64,000 bases of DNA from Deinococcus seoulensis (GTDB taxonomy: Bacteria > Deinococcota > Deinococci > Deinococcales > Deinococcaceae): the NCBI RefSeq assembly GCF_014648115.1, contig NZ_BMQM01000022.1, forward strand, positions 7,255 to 71,254, written 5' to 3'. Positions 41,567 to 50,563 of this stretch are shown here, piece after piece. The position numbers and the translations under genes are program-made. Each line of letters starts with the position of its first letter. The first letter of the stretch is position 1. Below the pieces are notes generated by a model. That model was not told where the DNA came from, searched no databases, and saw only the letters and a program-made list of their open reading frames with translations.

Positions 41567-42004
41567 GTGCGCGCCACCCTGCAACGCGTGACCCGCGCCA
41601 CCTGCACGGTCGAGGGCGAGGTGACAGGGCAGACCGGCCCGGGCCTGCTGGTCCTGCTGGGCGTCGCGCCCGGCGACACCGAAGAGACGGCCCGCGCCCT
41701 GGCCGCCAAGATCGCCAAACTGCGGATCTTCAACGACGGGAACGGCAAGATGAACCGCAGCGTGCTGGACATCGGCGGCGGGGTCCTCAGCGTCAGTCAG
41801 TTCACGCTGTACGCCGACACCCGCAGCGGCAACCGCCCCAGCTTCACGGGGGCCGCCCCGCCCGAACAGGCCCGCGCGCTGTACGGCACCTTCAACGCCG
41901 CGCTGCGAGGGCTGGGCCTCCCGGTCGGCGAGGGTGTGTTCGGGGCGCACATGGTCCTCGACCTGACGAACGACGGCCCCGTCACCCTCACCCTCGACCT
42001 GTAG
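41567..42004 (+). CDS. dtd: D-aminoacyl-tRNA deacylase
   Basis: 145 residues, the usual size. Catalytic motif SQFTLYADT (~75) and the Gly-cisPro region near the C-terminus (LTNDGPVT). Hydrolyses D-aminoacyl-tRNAs. GTG start 2 nt after the stop of the DUF1844 gene. Confidence 0.95.
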   Translation: MRATLQRVTRATCTVEGEVTGQTGPGLLVLLGVAPGDTEETARALAAKIAKLRIFNDGNGKMNRSVLDIGGGVLSVSQFTLYADTRSGNRPSFTGAAPPEQARALYGTFNAALRGLGLPVGEGVFGAHMVLDLTNDGPVTLTLDL

Positions 42005-42040
42005 ACCGGCCGGTCAGGTGTGCCTCTCACGCTCGGCCCC

Positions 42041-42046
42041 TATCCT
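42041..42046 (+). promoter_or_regulatory. Leaderless -10 element (TATCCT)
   Basis: 7 nt upstream of the ATG at 42054. Confidence 0.55.
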
Positions 42047-42053
42047 GCGGGGC

Positions 42054-43133
42054 ATGAACCGCCGCTCCCTGCTGCTGGCCGCGCTGCTCCTGGTGGGCGG
42101 CGCGGCGGCCTACACCGTCAAACCCGGCGACACGCTGTACTCGATTTCCCGCGCCAACGGCACCACGCCCGAGGCACTCATGAAACTGAACAACCTGAGC
42201 GGCACGACCCTGGAAGTCGGGCAGGAACTCCGCCTGCCCGGTCAGGCCGCCGCGCCCGCCCGGCCCGGCCTGCCCGCCCCGCTGCCAGCCGAGCAACTGA
42301 CGCCCACGCCACCCACCGCGCGTATCGCGGGCGTGAACGTCACGGTGCCCGCCAGCCTGCGCATGGGCGAGGCCTTTACCGTGCAGCTCAGCGGCGCGCG
42401 GGCCGCGCAGGCCACCGTGCGTTTCCCCAGCGAGATCGGCGAGGACGTCCGGCAACCCAACGAGGTCCTGAAACCCATCGGGGCGGCCGGGGCGTACTCC
42501 GTGCCGGGCCGCGTGGTCCTGGGCAAGACCACCCCGGTCGTGTTCGAGGTCAGCGTGGGCGGCGAACTCGTGCGCGGCCGCATTCCGGTCGTGGGTCTCG
42601 ACCAGCCCATCCAGCACCTGAACCTGCCCCCGCAGGTCAGCGGCGTGCTGGTCGATCCGGGCCGCAAGGCCGAGGACGCCCTGGTCGAGAAGGCCTACGC
42701 CCGGCGCACCCCGCAGGCCTGGACGCGGCCCTTCGCGCCGGCCCTGAAGGGCGCCTCGCCGACCAGCAGTTCCTTCGGGCAGCCGCGCACGTACACGGCG
42801 GGCGGCCCGGTCGCGTACCACTTCGGCACCGACTACCCCGCCAGGACCGGAACGCCCGTGCTGGCCGTGAACGACGGCACGGTCGTGATCGCCGGACGCT
42901 ACCCGGTGCGCGGCGGGCTGGTCGTCATCGACCACGGGGCGGGCGTGACCAGCCTGTACTTCCACCAGAGCCGCGTGACCGCGAAGGTCGGGCAGAAGGT
43001 CACGCGCGGCCAGAAGATCGGCGAGGTCGGCAGCACCGGCCTGAGCGCCGGGCCGCACCTGCACCTCGAGATCCGCGTGCGCGGCGAGGGCACCAACCCG
43101 GCCGGGTGGATGAACCGCCTGTGGCCCCGCTGA
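42054..43133 (+). CDS. LysM - M23 metallopeptidase
   Basis: 359 residues. Signal peptide, one LysM repeat ([28 protein letters not shown]), a proline-rich linker, an intermediate beta domain and a C-terminal M23/LytM domain with H-x3-D in YHFGTDYPA and H-x-H in PHLHLEIRV (zinc ligands). Cleaves peptidoglycan cross-bridges, probably in division or wall remodelling. Confidence 0.92.
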   Translation: MNRRSLLLAALLLVGGAAAYTVKPGDTLYSISRANGTTPEALMKLNNLSGTTLEVGQELRLPGQAAAPARPGLPAPLPAEQLTPTPPTARIAGVNVTVPASLRMGEAFTVQLSGARAAQATVRFPSEIGEDVRQPNEVLKPIGAAGAYSVPGRVVLGKTTPVVFEVSVGGELVRGRIPVVGLDQPIQHLNLPPQVSGVLVDPGRKAEDALVEKAYARRTPQAWTRPFAPALKGASPTSSSFGQPRTYTAGGPVAYHFGTDYPARTGTPVLAVNDGTVVIAGRYPVRGGLVVIDHGAGVTSLYFHQSRVTAKVGQKVTRGQKIGEVGSTGLSAGPHLHLEIRVRGEGTNPAGWMNRLWPR

Positions 43134-43161
43134 GCCTGCCTGCGGCCGGGCCGGGCGGCGC

Positions 43162-43167
43162 TATGCT
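43162..43167 (+). promoter_or_regulatory. Leaderless -10 element (TATGCT)
   Basis: 6 nt upstream of the ATG at 43174. Confidence 0.55.
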
Positions 43168-43173
43168 CCGCGC

Positions 43174-43995
43174 ATGACCTCCGCGCCCGGCCACCCCACA
43201 GGCGACCCGTCCCGCACAGACCGGCTGCTGATCGTCACGCCGCACCCCTCCGGGCAACTCCCGGCCGACGTGCTGCGCGACATGCTGGGCGACGACGCCT
43301 TCGACACGCCCCGCCGCGAGGCGTTCCTGCGCCGCATCTTCCTGGACGGCGACCCGTACACGGACCTGCTGTTCAGCGTGCCCGGCGCACGCCACGCCCA
43401 GGCCCCCTGGAGCCGCTTCGCCGCCGACCTGAACCGCGAACGCGACGACCGCGACGACAACGGCGTCCTGAAACTCATGGGCTTCGACCGCGCGCCCCTG
43501 TACCCGGCCGGGTGGACGCCCGGTGACGACACGCGCGAAACGCGGCTGCGGCGCATCTGGGACCCCTTCGACGCCCAGCTGACCGCCGAACTGCGCGGCG
43601 CGGCCCTGATGATCGTGGGGCACTCCATGGCCCCCACCGGCCCCGCCCTGGGCAATGACACCGGCGTGCCCCGCCCCGCCATCTGCCTGATGCCCGGCAC
43701 GCCCGCGCAGCCCACCTTCCCGCACGCCCTGTGGAGTGAACTGCAACGCGCCTGCCAGGACGCCTTCGCGCCCATCATCGCCGCCAGCCCCGACCCGCGC
43801 GTCACGATCGGGGAACCCTGGGCGACCGACACCCTCAGCCGCGCGCACAGCGAACGCAGCGGCGTGCCCGCCTTCGGCATCGAATTCAACGCCGGACTGT
43901 ACCTGCAGGGCGGTCAACCCATCGACCCGGCCATCCGCGCCCTGAACGCCGCGTTCGGCGTGTTCGCGCACGCCGCACTGGACCTGCTGCCCTGA
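43174..43995 (+). CDS. N-formylglutamate amidohydrolase family protein
   Basis: 273 residues. IVTPHPSGQLPAD at the start, HSMAPTGPALG in the middle and the C-terminal GIEFNAGLYLQ segment fit the family, whose enzymes release formate from N-formylglutamate in histidine degradation. Metal-binding His/Glu positions are seen in SRAHS-like and EFN segments. No hut neighbours, so the specific substrate is open. Confidence 0.82.
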   Translation: MTSAPGHPTGDPSRTDRLLIVTPHPSGQLPADVLRDMLGDDAFDTPRREAFLRRIFLDGDPYTDLLFSVPGARHAQAPWSRFAADLNRERDDRDDNGVLKLMGFDRAPLYPAGWTPGDDTRETRLRRIWDPFDAQLTAELRGAALMIVGHSMAPTGPALGNDTGVPRPAICLMPGTPAQPTFPHALWSELQRACQDAFAPIIAASPDPRVTIGEPWATDTLSRAHSERSGVPAFGIEFNAGLYLQGGQPIDPAIRALNAAFGVFAHAALDLLP

Positions 43996-44035
43996 CCCTA
44001 CTGCGCTGACCCTGCTGGCGCCGCTGAAGTCGCCC

Positions 44036-44086
44036 GGGAGTGGGGGAGTAGGCAGTGGGAAGGAGGATGTGCGAACCCCCACTCCC
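44036..44086. terminator. Hairpin between convergent genes
   Basis: 11-bp arms GGGAGTGGGGG/CCCCCACTCCC with a 29-nt loop, between the stops at 43995 and 44107. Confidence 0.5.
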
Positions 44087-44106
44087 CACTGACGGCCGTG
44101 CGGTGT

Positions 44107-45111
44107 TCAGGCCTCCCTGGTCGCCAGTTCCCGGATGACGCCCAGCAGTTCCTGCGCCGCCGCCGGGTCCGGCACGCCGCTCAGTGCGTCTTCCAGCAGG
44201 CTCAGGCCCTCGCGGGCCAGGGCGTCGGCGGTGGCCTGCGCGTGGGCCACGCTGCCGCTCTCCAGCAGCCACCCGTGAATCTGCGCGATCACGGCCGGGT
44301 CCTTGGCGGGCCGGTCGCGGCGCATCTGCTCCAGGAACACCTCGCGCTGATCCTGCGGCGCGCGCGCCAGCCAGTGCAGCACGATCAGGGTGCGTTTGCC
44401 TTCCAGCAGGTCGCCGCCGATCTCCTTGCCGTACTTCACGGGGTCGCCGTTCAGGTTCAGCACGTCGTCCCGGATCTGGAAGGCCGCGCCCAGCGCCAGT
44501 CCCGCCGCGTGGAACCCGGCGTGCGGCTGCGCTCCCGCCGCCAGCGCCCCCAGTTGCAGCGGCACGACCACCGTGTAGTACGCGGTCTTCAGGCGCACCA
44601 TCTCCAGGTAGTCCTCCTCGCGCAGGTCCCAGCGGCGGCCTTCCACCCAGCACAGGTCCAGGTGCTGCCCCTCCGCCGTGCGGTGAATCATGTCCAGGAA
44701 CGCCTGCATGCCGCCCGGCACGCCCGCGCGGTGAACGGCGGCCCACATGTACGCGTGCAGGGCGTCCCCGGCATTGATGGCCAGCGGCACGCCGTGCAGG
44801 CGGTGCAGCGCGGGGCGGCCCCGGCGTTCCTCGCTGTCGTCCTCGATGTCGTCGTGGATCAGCACCCAGTTCTGGAACATCTCCAGGCCCGTGGCCAGCC
44901 ACAGCGCCGCGTCCCACGGCGTGCCCGGCGCGGGGTCGGCCTCCGGCTGCGCGCCGTGCACGCGGGCGCTGGCCAGCAGCAGTTCGCTGCGGATGCCCTT
45001 GCCGCCGCGCGCCGGGTAGTCGCGCAGCATTCCGTAATACCCGGTCAGTTCCGGACGGCCGGACCGTTCGGGCAGCAGCGAAAACACACGGGACAGCAGA
45101 TCGGCACGCAT
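44107..45111 (-). CDS. Polyprenyl diphosphate synthase
   Basis: 334 residues. First Asp-rich motif [14 protein letters not shown] (~87) and second motif [12 protein letters not shown] (~218), with the chain-length region before the first. Condenses isopentenyl diphosphate onto allylic diphosphates, for carotenoids, quinone tails or lipid carriers. ATG at 45111, 8 nt after TAGACT. Confidence 0.93.
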   Translation of the reverse strand: MRADLLSRVFSLLPERSGRPELTGYYGMLRDYPARGGKGIRSELLLASARVHGAQPEADPAPGTPWDAALWLATGLEMFQNWVLIHDDIEDDSEERRGRPALHRLHGVPLAINAGDALHAYMWAAVHRAGVPGGMQAFLDMIHRTAEGQHLDLCWVEGRRWDLREEDYLEMVRLKTAYYTVVVPLQLGALAAGAQPHAGFHAAGLALGAAFQIRDDVLNLNGDPVKYGKEIGGDLLEGKRTLIVLHWLARAPQDQREVFLEQMRRDRPAKDPAVIAQIHGWLLESGSVAHAQATADALAREGLSLLEDALSGVPDPAAAQELLGVIRELATREA

Positions 45112-45119
45112 CGCCGCGC

Positions 45120-45125
45120 AGTCTA
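45120..45125 (-). promoter_or_regulatory. Leaderless -10 element (TAGACT)
   Basis: On the minus strand, 8 nt before the ATG at 45111. Confidence 0.5.
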
Positions 45126-45263
45126 GAGCAGCCGCGCCACTGCGGGTGGTCGTCAGGGGCCGCGGCGCACGCGGGCAGGGTGTTCAGGGTCCATGAAGCC
45201 CCCCCGGCGCAGAGCGTACCCGACAGGACAGTTCCGCCCGTAACGGTGGGCGAGCATACAGGA

Positions 45264-46301
45264 ATGAAGCTCAAGCGCACCCCCTCTGACCAGACCGGGC
45301 GACCCGCCCGCCGCAGCCTGCGCCCCCTGACGACCGCCCTGCTGATCGGCGGACTGGCCCTGGGAGCCGCCGCGCTGGCCCAGACGACCACCCCCGCACC
45401 CGCCCAGCCCGTGAGCGCGCAGCTCAACCGGCCCGCGGACCTGCGCCCCGCCCTGAGCGGCGAGCGGCGCTACCTGACCATCCCGGACTTCGGGCGGGTC
45501 GCGTACTACGCCGACGACCGCGGCCAGGGCCGCCCCCTGGTCCTGACCAGCAGCGTGAACGCCGCCGCCAGCGCATACGAGATGAAACCCATCTGGGACG
45601 CCTACGTGGGCACCCGCCCGGTGTACGCGCTGGAATGGCCCGGATTCGGCAGCAGCGACCGCCCCGACGTCACGTACACCAAAGAACTCATGACGGCCGC
45701 CCTGAACGCCTTGGTCAGGGAACTGAACACCGACGTGGACGTGGTCGGCCTGAGCCTCGGCAGCGAGTTCGTGGCCCGCGCCGCGCTGCTCGACCGCCGC
45801 GTTCACAGCCTCGCCCTGATCAGCCCCAGCGGCCTGGGCAACCCGCGCGGCGGCACCCAGGAAGCCACCGCCGACGACGGCGGCCAGCAACTCTACGACC
45901 GCCTGAACACCTTCAGCACCCCGCTGTACGCGGTCATCCGCACGCGCCCCAGCATCCAGTACTTCCTGAGCCGCTCGTTCCGGGGCCCCGTGGACGGCGG
46001 CCTGATCGACTACTCGCTGGACACCACCCGTCAGCCCGGCGCGAAGTACGCCCCGATCTACTTCATCAGCGGCCGCCTGTTCACGCCCGACGCGTACGCC
46101 GACCTGTACGCCCGCCTGAACACACCCACGCTGGTCCTGTACGACCAGGACGGCTTCGTGTCCTTCGACCGCCTGCAGGAATTCACGCAGAAGAGCGGCG
46201 TGCAGGCCGTGCGTATCGAGGGTACCGACGGCCTGCCGCACTTCGAGAAGCTGCCGGAGGTCAGGGCCGCGCTGGACGCCTTCTGGGCCGCGCACCCCTG
46301 A
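45264..46301 (+). CDS. Exported alpha/beta hydrolase
   Basis: 345 residues with a signal sequence ([19 protein letters not shown]). Catalytic Ser in [12 protein letters not shown] (~172), Asp in [11 protein letters not shown] (~298) and His in DGLPHFEKL (~328). An exported esterase or related hydrolase; substrate unknown. ATG at 45264 preceded by AGGA and a CATACA box. Confidence 0.85.
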   Translation: MKLKRTPSDQTGRPARRSLRPLTTALLIGGLALGAAALAQTTTPAPAQPVSAQLNRPADLRPALSGERRYLTIPDFGRVAYYADDRGQGRPLVLTSSVNAAASAYEMKPIWDAYVGTRPVYALEWPGFGSSDRPDVTYTKELMTAALNALVRELNTDVDVVGLSLGSEFVARAALLDRRVHSLALISPSGLGNPRGGTQEATADDGGQQLYDRLNTFSTPLYAVIRTRPSIQYFLSRSFRGPVDGGLIDYSLDTTRQPGAKYAPIYFISGRLFTPDAYADLYARLNTPTLVLYDQDGFVSFDRLQEFTQKSGVQAVRIEGTDGLPHFEKLPEVRAALDAFWAAHP

Positions 46302-46310
46302 CCGCCCGCC

Positions 46311-46390
46311 CCACGTCCGGAACCCGTTCTGCTCCTTCTCGCTTCGCTCGGATGGAACGGCTTTGTAAGCCATGCCATCGGAGTCCGTCT
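46311..46390 (-). repeat. Dispersed palindromic repeat, half copy
   Basis: Minus orientation; contains the CCACGTCCGGAACCCG core and the decayed ATGGAACGGCTTTG hairpin, ends GAGTCCGTCT. The half with the second stem is missing. Confidence 0.8.
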
Positions 46391-46528
46391 GATCCTGCCC
46401 GGAGGATGACCGCAGCGGCCGGTGTGGGCCATCCCCCCCAGCCGGGGGAGGGGGGCAGACCCCCGATCATGAAGGGTCTTTGCCCCGACTTCTGAAGTGA
46501 GTTCAACTATCGTGGAGCCAGGAACCGC

Positions 46529-48106
46529 ATGACCCACCCGACCTCCCCACCTGCCTGCGCCCCCGCTGGCCACGACGCCATGCAGGCCGCGTGGCAGGCC
46601 CGCGACGAGCAACCGGAACGCGCCCGGCAACTCGCAGACGCCGAACTGGGCGGCCCGCTCGACGCGCAGGCCGGGATCATCGCCGGGTACCTGCTGTGGC
46701 GCGGCGGTGACCTGCCACAGGCAGCCGAACGCATCAGCCGCAGCCTGCTGCGCCTGCGTCAGCCGCCACCCAGCGTGTGGCTCGGGCGCGGCCTGAACAT
46801 CCTCGCCGCCCTGCAGAGCCAGCTGAACCGCCCCGACCTGGCCGTGACCCTCTACGAGGAACAGCTGGCCCTGGCCCGCAGCATTCACGACCCGGAACTG
46901 CTCGCCACGGCCCTGCACGACCTGGGCGTCGAACTGCGCTTCAGCGACCCGGACCGCGCCCGGCAGCACATCACCGAGGCCATCAGCACCTTCGACAGCC
47001 TCGGGTACGACTTCGGCGTGGCCGTCGCACACCTGAACCTCGCCGAATCCGAACAGCACCGCGGCAACCCGCACGCCGCGCTGTTCCACGCCCAGGCGGC
47101 CCTGGCGTACCCCGGCGTGCACCGCCACCCCCTGATGGCCGCCGAACTGCACGCCACGCTGCTCGCCACGTACCACGCACTGGGCGACCCGCGCGCCCAC
47201 CACAGCGCCGACAGTCTGCGCACCCTGACCGAACAGCACGCCCACCCGGAAGTGCACCTGAGTGCCGCCCTGGCCCTGGCCACCCACGCCCCCCCGCCGC
47301 AGGCCGCCGACCTGCTGGAAGCCGCGCTGCAACGCGCGCAGGAACTGGGCAGCCACACCCTCCTCCCCGCCGTGCACGAGCAGCTCAGCGCCGCGCACGC
47401 AGCGCTCGGCAACCACGAACGCGCCCTGCACCACCTGCACGAGACGCTGCGCCTGACCCGCGAACGCCACGCCGCCGAACGCCACCAGTCCTTCCAGAGC
47501 TTCGAAGTCCTGCAACGCATCCAGGCCCTCCAGGAACTCGCCGAGCAGGAACGCACCCGCAACACCGAACTCAGCGCCCACCTCCAGGAACTCCGCGCCC
47601 TGAACAGCCGCATCCGCGAACTGGGCCGCACCGACCACCTGACCCAGCTGTTCAACCGCGAACACCTGTTCCGCGAGGGCGAACGCCTCGCCGCCGCCGC
47701 CACCGCCCACGCCCCGCTGGCCGGCGCGATCATCGACATCGACCACTTCAAACGCATCAACGACACCTGGGGCCACCAGCTCGGAGACACCGTACTCAGG
47801 CAGATCGCGGCCCTGATCCGCAGCGCCGCGCAACCCGGCGACATTCCCGCCCGGTACGGCGGCGAGGAATTCATCCTGCTGCGCCCCGGCGCGACCGCCG
47901 CCGAACTGGCCGTCACCTGCCGCGACCTCAGCCGCCGCATTCAGCAGCACCCCTGGCACACCCTGACCCCCGACCTGCACGTGACCGTCAGCGTCGGCGT
48001 GGCCGACACGCCCACCCCCGACCTGGAAGCCATGCTCGGCACTGCCGACCGCCGCCTGTACAGCGTGAAACGCACCACCCGCAACGCCGTGCAACACCAG
48101 GACTGA
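46529..48106 (+). CDS. TPR-containing diguanylate cyclase
   Basis: 525 residues. Residues ~20-330 are TPR-like helical repeats (e.g. ALHDLGVELRFSDPDRARQHITEA), ~330-365 a coiled coil linker (LQALQELAEQERTRNTELSAHL), ~365-525 a GGDEF domain with the RYGGEEF active site and DIDHFKRINDTWGHQLGD. It should make cyclic di-GMP, with TPRs sensing a protein partner. No RxxD inhibitory site is obvious. Its TGA runs directly into a decayed repeat. Confidence 0.93.
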   Translation: MTHPTSPPACAPAGHDAMQAAWQARDEQPERARQLADAELGGPLDAQAGIIAGYLLWRGGDLPQAAERISRSLLRLRQPPPSVWLGRGLNILAALQSQLNRPDLAVTLYEEQLALARSIHDPELLATALHDLGVELRFSDPDRARQHITEAISTFDSLGYDFGVAVAHLNLAESEQHRGNPHAALFHAQAALAYPGVHRHPLMAAELHATLLATYHALGDPRAHHSADSLRTLTEQHAHPEVHLSAALALATHAPPPQAADLLEAALQRAQELGSHTLLPAVHEQLSAAHAALGNHERALHHLHETLRLTRERHAAERHQSFQSFEVLQRIQALQELAEQERTRNTELSAHLQELRALNSRIRELGRTDHLTQLFNREHLFREGERLAAAATAHAPLAGAIIDIDHFKRINDTWGHQLGDTVLRQIAALIRSAAQPGDIPARYGGEEFILLRPGATAAELAVTCRDLSRRIQQHPWHTLTPDLHVTVSVGVADTPTPDLEAMLGTADRRLYSVKRTTRNAVQHQD

Positions 48107-48189
48107 TACGGACTGCCGTCTGTCTCGTCACCCCCCGGAACGGTGCCGGGCTGCCCCCGCTGGTCCGTACCTCAAGAACCCGCTCACGT
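48106..48189 (-). repeat. Dispersed palindromic repeat, decayed copy
   Basis: Begins ATACGGACTGCCGTCTG at the last A of the GGDEF gene stop; the middle is heavily diverged, and CAAGAACCCG at ~48172 marks the core. Confidence 0.6.
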
Positions 48190-48230
48190 TCGGCGGATGC
48201 GGACCTCACGCAGCCCTGACACGCTGAGGT

Positions 48231-48398
48231 ATGACCCTGCTCACCCTCATCGGCATCTTCGTTCTGTTGCAGGTCGCGGCGGGCATCGGCCTGGGCCTGT
48301 GGTTCTCGTACCTCGCCCTGCGCGGCCCGCGCGAGGAGCGTCAGCAACGCAAGCAACAGCAACGCAAGCAACAACGCCGCGCCCCACAGAGCAACTGA
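48231..48398 (+). CDS. Small single-pass membrane protein with Gln/Arg/Lys-rich tail
   Basis: 55 residues. Residues 2-30 are hydrophobic (LLTLIGIFVLLQVAAGIGLGL), followed by a basic tail with two QQRKQQ units. Probable membrane protein with cytosolic tail. Too short for firm support; the reading frame has gene-like third positions. ATG at 48231. Confidence 0.45.
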   Translation: MTLLTLIGIFVLLQVAAGIGLGLWFSYLALRGPREERQQRKQQQRKQQRRAPQSN

Positions 48399-48412
48399 CC
48401 CAGAGCAACTGA
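48387..48412 (+). repeat. Duplicated 12-bp gene end (CAGAGCAACTGA)
   Basis: The last codons of the small membrane-protein gene (CAGAGCAACTGA, 48387-48398) are repeated at 48401-48412, 2 bp later, right before a dispersed repeat copy begins. It looks like a target duplication or slippage at a repeat insertion. Confidence 0.7.
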
Positions 48413-48499
48413 TCGGACTCCGGTTGAATGGGCTGCGAAGGTGGAGTTGTCAGGAGTGGTGAAGTTCCGGATTGTCGGCGAACCAAACGCAGTCCCTGT
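48412..48499 (+). repeat. Dispersed palindromic repeat with internal deletion
   Basis: Starts ATCGGACTCCGGTTGAATGGG, jumps over the core to GTGGAGTTG, and ends with the decayed AGTCCCTGT terminus. It starts at the last A of the duplicated TGA. Confidence 0.75.
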
Positions 48500-48556
48500 C
48501 ACACGTGAAGATCCGCTCTGCGCGGCCCCGGCAGAACTCTGCCATCATGTCAGACC

Positions 48557-48937
48557 ATGCCCGACCGCCTCCGAGTCCTGCTGATCGACGACAACACAGC
48601 GGACCTTCTCCTGGCCGAGGAAGCCTTCGAGGACCACGCCGCCCACACGGAACTGATCACCTTCACCACCGGACAGGACGCCCTGAACTGGCTTCAGGAC
48701 CCCTGCGAACCCCTGCCCGACGTGATCATGCTCGACTGGTACATGCCCGGCATGACCGGCCAGGAAGTCCTGAACGCCCTGCACGCCGACCCCACCCTGG
48801 CCTGCCTGCCCGTCACGGTGATGTCCGGCGTGCCCATCGACCGGCCCGGCGTGCACCACCTGACCAAGAGCGTGACCCTCGACGACCACCTGCGGCAGAT
48901 CACCGACCTGGTGAACGGCTGGTGCACCCACCGCTGA
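48557..48937 (+). CDS. Single-domain response regulator
   Basis: 126 residues, one receiver domain only. Acidic pair in LLIDDNTAD, phospho-acceptor Asp in IMLDWYMPG (~56), Thr/Ser in VTVMSGVP and Lys in LTKSVT. The MPDRLRVLLIDDN form resembles the Rcp1/light-sensing-type single-domain regulators that serve phytochrome kinases. Its kinase partner is not nearby. Confidence 0.92.
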   Translation: MPDRLRVLLIDDNTADLLLAEEAFEDHAAHTELITFTTGQDALNWLQDPCEPLPDVIMLDWYMPGMTGQEVLNALHADPTLACLPVTVMSGVPIDRPGVHHLTKSVTLDDHLRQITDLVNGWCTHR

Positions 48938-49032
48938 ACCGCTCACGCCGGCACACACAGGCAGGCACACGCACGCACCTTCATGAAGCGGCCGCCACCC
49001 GGCACGTGACGTCACGGTAAGACCCGGCGCCC

Positions 49033-49038
49033 TACCAT
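49033..49038 (+). promoter_or_regulatory. -10 element (TACCAT) of RNA element copy B
   Basis: TACCAT, then 6 nt, then ACCCAA; the same as copy C and the same spacing as copy A. A TGACGT lies 20 nt upstream. Confidence 0.5.
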
Positions 49039-49044
49039 GCCCGT

Positions 49045-49111
49045 ACCCAACAACACGGAAGCCGCCCGGGTGAAGGCGGCACAGGGTCGCCCCACCGCCG
49101 CGTGGGGCTTT
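49045..49111 (+). ncRNA. Small structured RNA element, copy B
   Basis: 5' ACCCAACAA; hairpin GCCGCC/GGCGGC (49061-49080) with loop CGGGTGAA; ACAGGGTC linker; terminator GCCCCAC/GTGGGGC (49089-49108) with TTT. Located just outside the left edge of the prophage. No gene follows on the plus strand, which favours an independent small RNA. Confidence 0.65.
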
Positions 49112-49171
49112 ATCAATGCCCCAAATCAATGACGCCGGTGGCAGGAAGTACTGACCGGCCTACCGACCGGA

Positions 49172-49543
49172 CTACCGGTACAGGCCCGCCACCACGAACC
49201 GCTCATCGACCACCGTCGGCACCGTATGCAGCGGCGACATGAAATACCACGTGTCCTGCACCTCCACACCCAGCGGCCGGGGTTCCGGCCCGGACGACAC
49301 GGTTTCCAGCGCACCCACCAGCCAGTCCACATCCACCGCCACCAGCCCCCGCAGCACCCACTCCTGCGCACGCACGCTCAGCATCAACTCCAGATCACGC
49401 CCTGACAGGGACGCCACGTCCAGAAGCACCCACCCACCCTCCGGGCACAGCACCGCCGTCCTCCCACGCGACGACGCGGCCCCGTACCGGGGCACCTCGA
49501 TCACACCGGAAGACGGAATGGACTCGGCAGAAAGGAAGTACAT
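49172..49543 (-). CDS. Hypothetical protein at the prophage edge
   Basis: 123 residues, soluble, beta-rich ([35 protein letters not shown]). No family recognised. ATG at 49543, 7 nt after TACTCT on the minus strand. Its promoter touches the first bases of phage sequence, so it marks the boundary. Confidence 0.7.
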   Translation of the reverse strand: MYFLSAESIPSSGVIEVPRYGAASSRGRTAVLCPEGGWVLLDVASLSGRDLELMLSVRAQEWVLRGLVAVDVDWLVGALETVSSGPEPRPLGVEVQDTWYFMSPLHTVPTVVDERFVVAGLYR

Positions 49544-49550
49544 ACCGCCG

Positions 49551-49556
49551 AGAGTA
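49551..49556 (-). promoter_or_regulatory. Leaderless -10 element (TACTCT)
   Basis: On the minus strand, 7 nt before the ATG at 49543. Confidence 0.5.
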
Positions 49557-49615
49557 CCCCCTTCGCCCGGCAGATCTACGCCATCAAACGCTGGGACGCC
49601 AGGGAGAAACGCGAA

Positions 49616-50563
49616 GTGATGGGCGTGCAGGTCAGCATCGACGGCCTGCGCCTGATCGCGGAACGCAGCGGCAAGTACGCCGGGCAGATGGGACCCCTCT
49701 GGTGCGGGAAGGACGGGCAGTGGCGCGAGGTGTGGCTGGACGCTGCGCCCCCCGCGGCCGCGAAGGTCGGGGTGCTGCGCGGTGACTTCCGCGAGCCGCT
49801 GTGGGCGGTCGCACGCTGGGACTCGTACGTGCAGACGAACCGCGACGGGCGGCCCGGCCCGATGTGGACGAAGATGCCGGACCTGATGCTCGCCAAGGTG
49901 GCCGAGGCTCTCGCGCTGCGTAAGGCGTTCCCGCAGGACATGAGCGGCCTGTACACGACCGAGGAGATGGCGCAGGCCGAGAACGGACGGGAAGAGCGGC
50001 CCACCCCGGACCGGCAGGTGGACGTGACCCGCGAGGTCCAGCAGGAAGCTGGTACCCCGGTCCGTACCCTGGCCGACCCGCACCAGAACCCGCAGCAGGA
50101 GGAAGTCCTGCAACGCTGGGCGGTCAGCATCGCGGAGATGGCCACCCGCGTCCGGAACGTCGCCCCGGCAGAGGACGTGCAGGCGATCCTCGACGCGTAC
50201 CCCTGGCGCACCACCACCGAGGCGGCCCGCGCGTGCCACACCGACCTGAAGGCACTGGGCCTGAAGCACGCCCCGCAGCCCACTCCAGCCGACCAGCCAG
50301 ACGCAGCCCCCGTTCCCGCCGAGGCCCTGCTGACCGACGGGCAACGCAAGGCCCTGTGCGCCCACGCGGGCCGCGCCGGGGTGACGGGCAGCGAGGACCG
50401 CGCCGCTCTCTGGGCGTACCTGCTGAACAGCCCCCTCCCCGTCCGCACCCTGGACCTCACCGAGGCGCAGGCGGACATCCTGCTCGGCACGCTCAGCACC
50501 CTCAGCAACGACGAGGCTGCCCAGGCCCTCACGGAGGCGCGCGGCGCCGCGCAGTACTCCTGA
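49616..50563 (+). CDS. bet: Phage recombination protein Bet (RecT-like), 5'-truncated
   Basis: 315 residues from the GTG at 49616. [23 protein letters not shown] and [33 protein letters not shown] are Bet/Red-beta signatures: a single-strand annealing protein. The same frame upstream reads [20 protein letters not shown], which looks like conserved Bet sequence, but no start codon is present before the junction at ~49556, so the first ~50-70 residues are missing. It may still be made from the GTG/ATG pair at 49616/49619, or be a dead fragment. The C-terminal ~180 residues are a variable tail. Confidence 0.8.
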   Translation: MMGVQVSIDGLRLIAERSGKYAGQMGPLWCGKDGQWREVWLDAAPPAAAKVGVLRGDFREPLWAVARWDSYVQTNRDGRPGPMWTKMPDLMLAKVAEALALRKAFPQDMSGLYTTEEMAQAENGREERPTPDRQVDVTREVQQEAGTPVRTLADPHQNPQQEEVLQRWAVSIAEMATRVRNVAPAEDVQAILDAYPWRTTTEAARACHTDLKALGLKHAPQPTPADQPDAAPVPAEALLTDGQRKALCAHAGRAGVTGSEDRAALWAYLLNSPLPVRTLDLTEAQADILLGTLSTLSNDEAAQALTEARGAAQYS

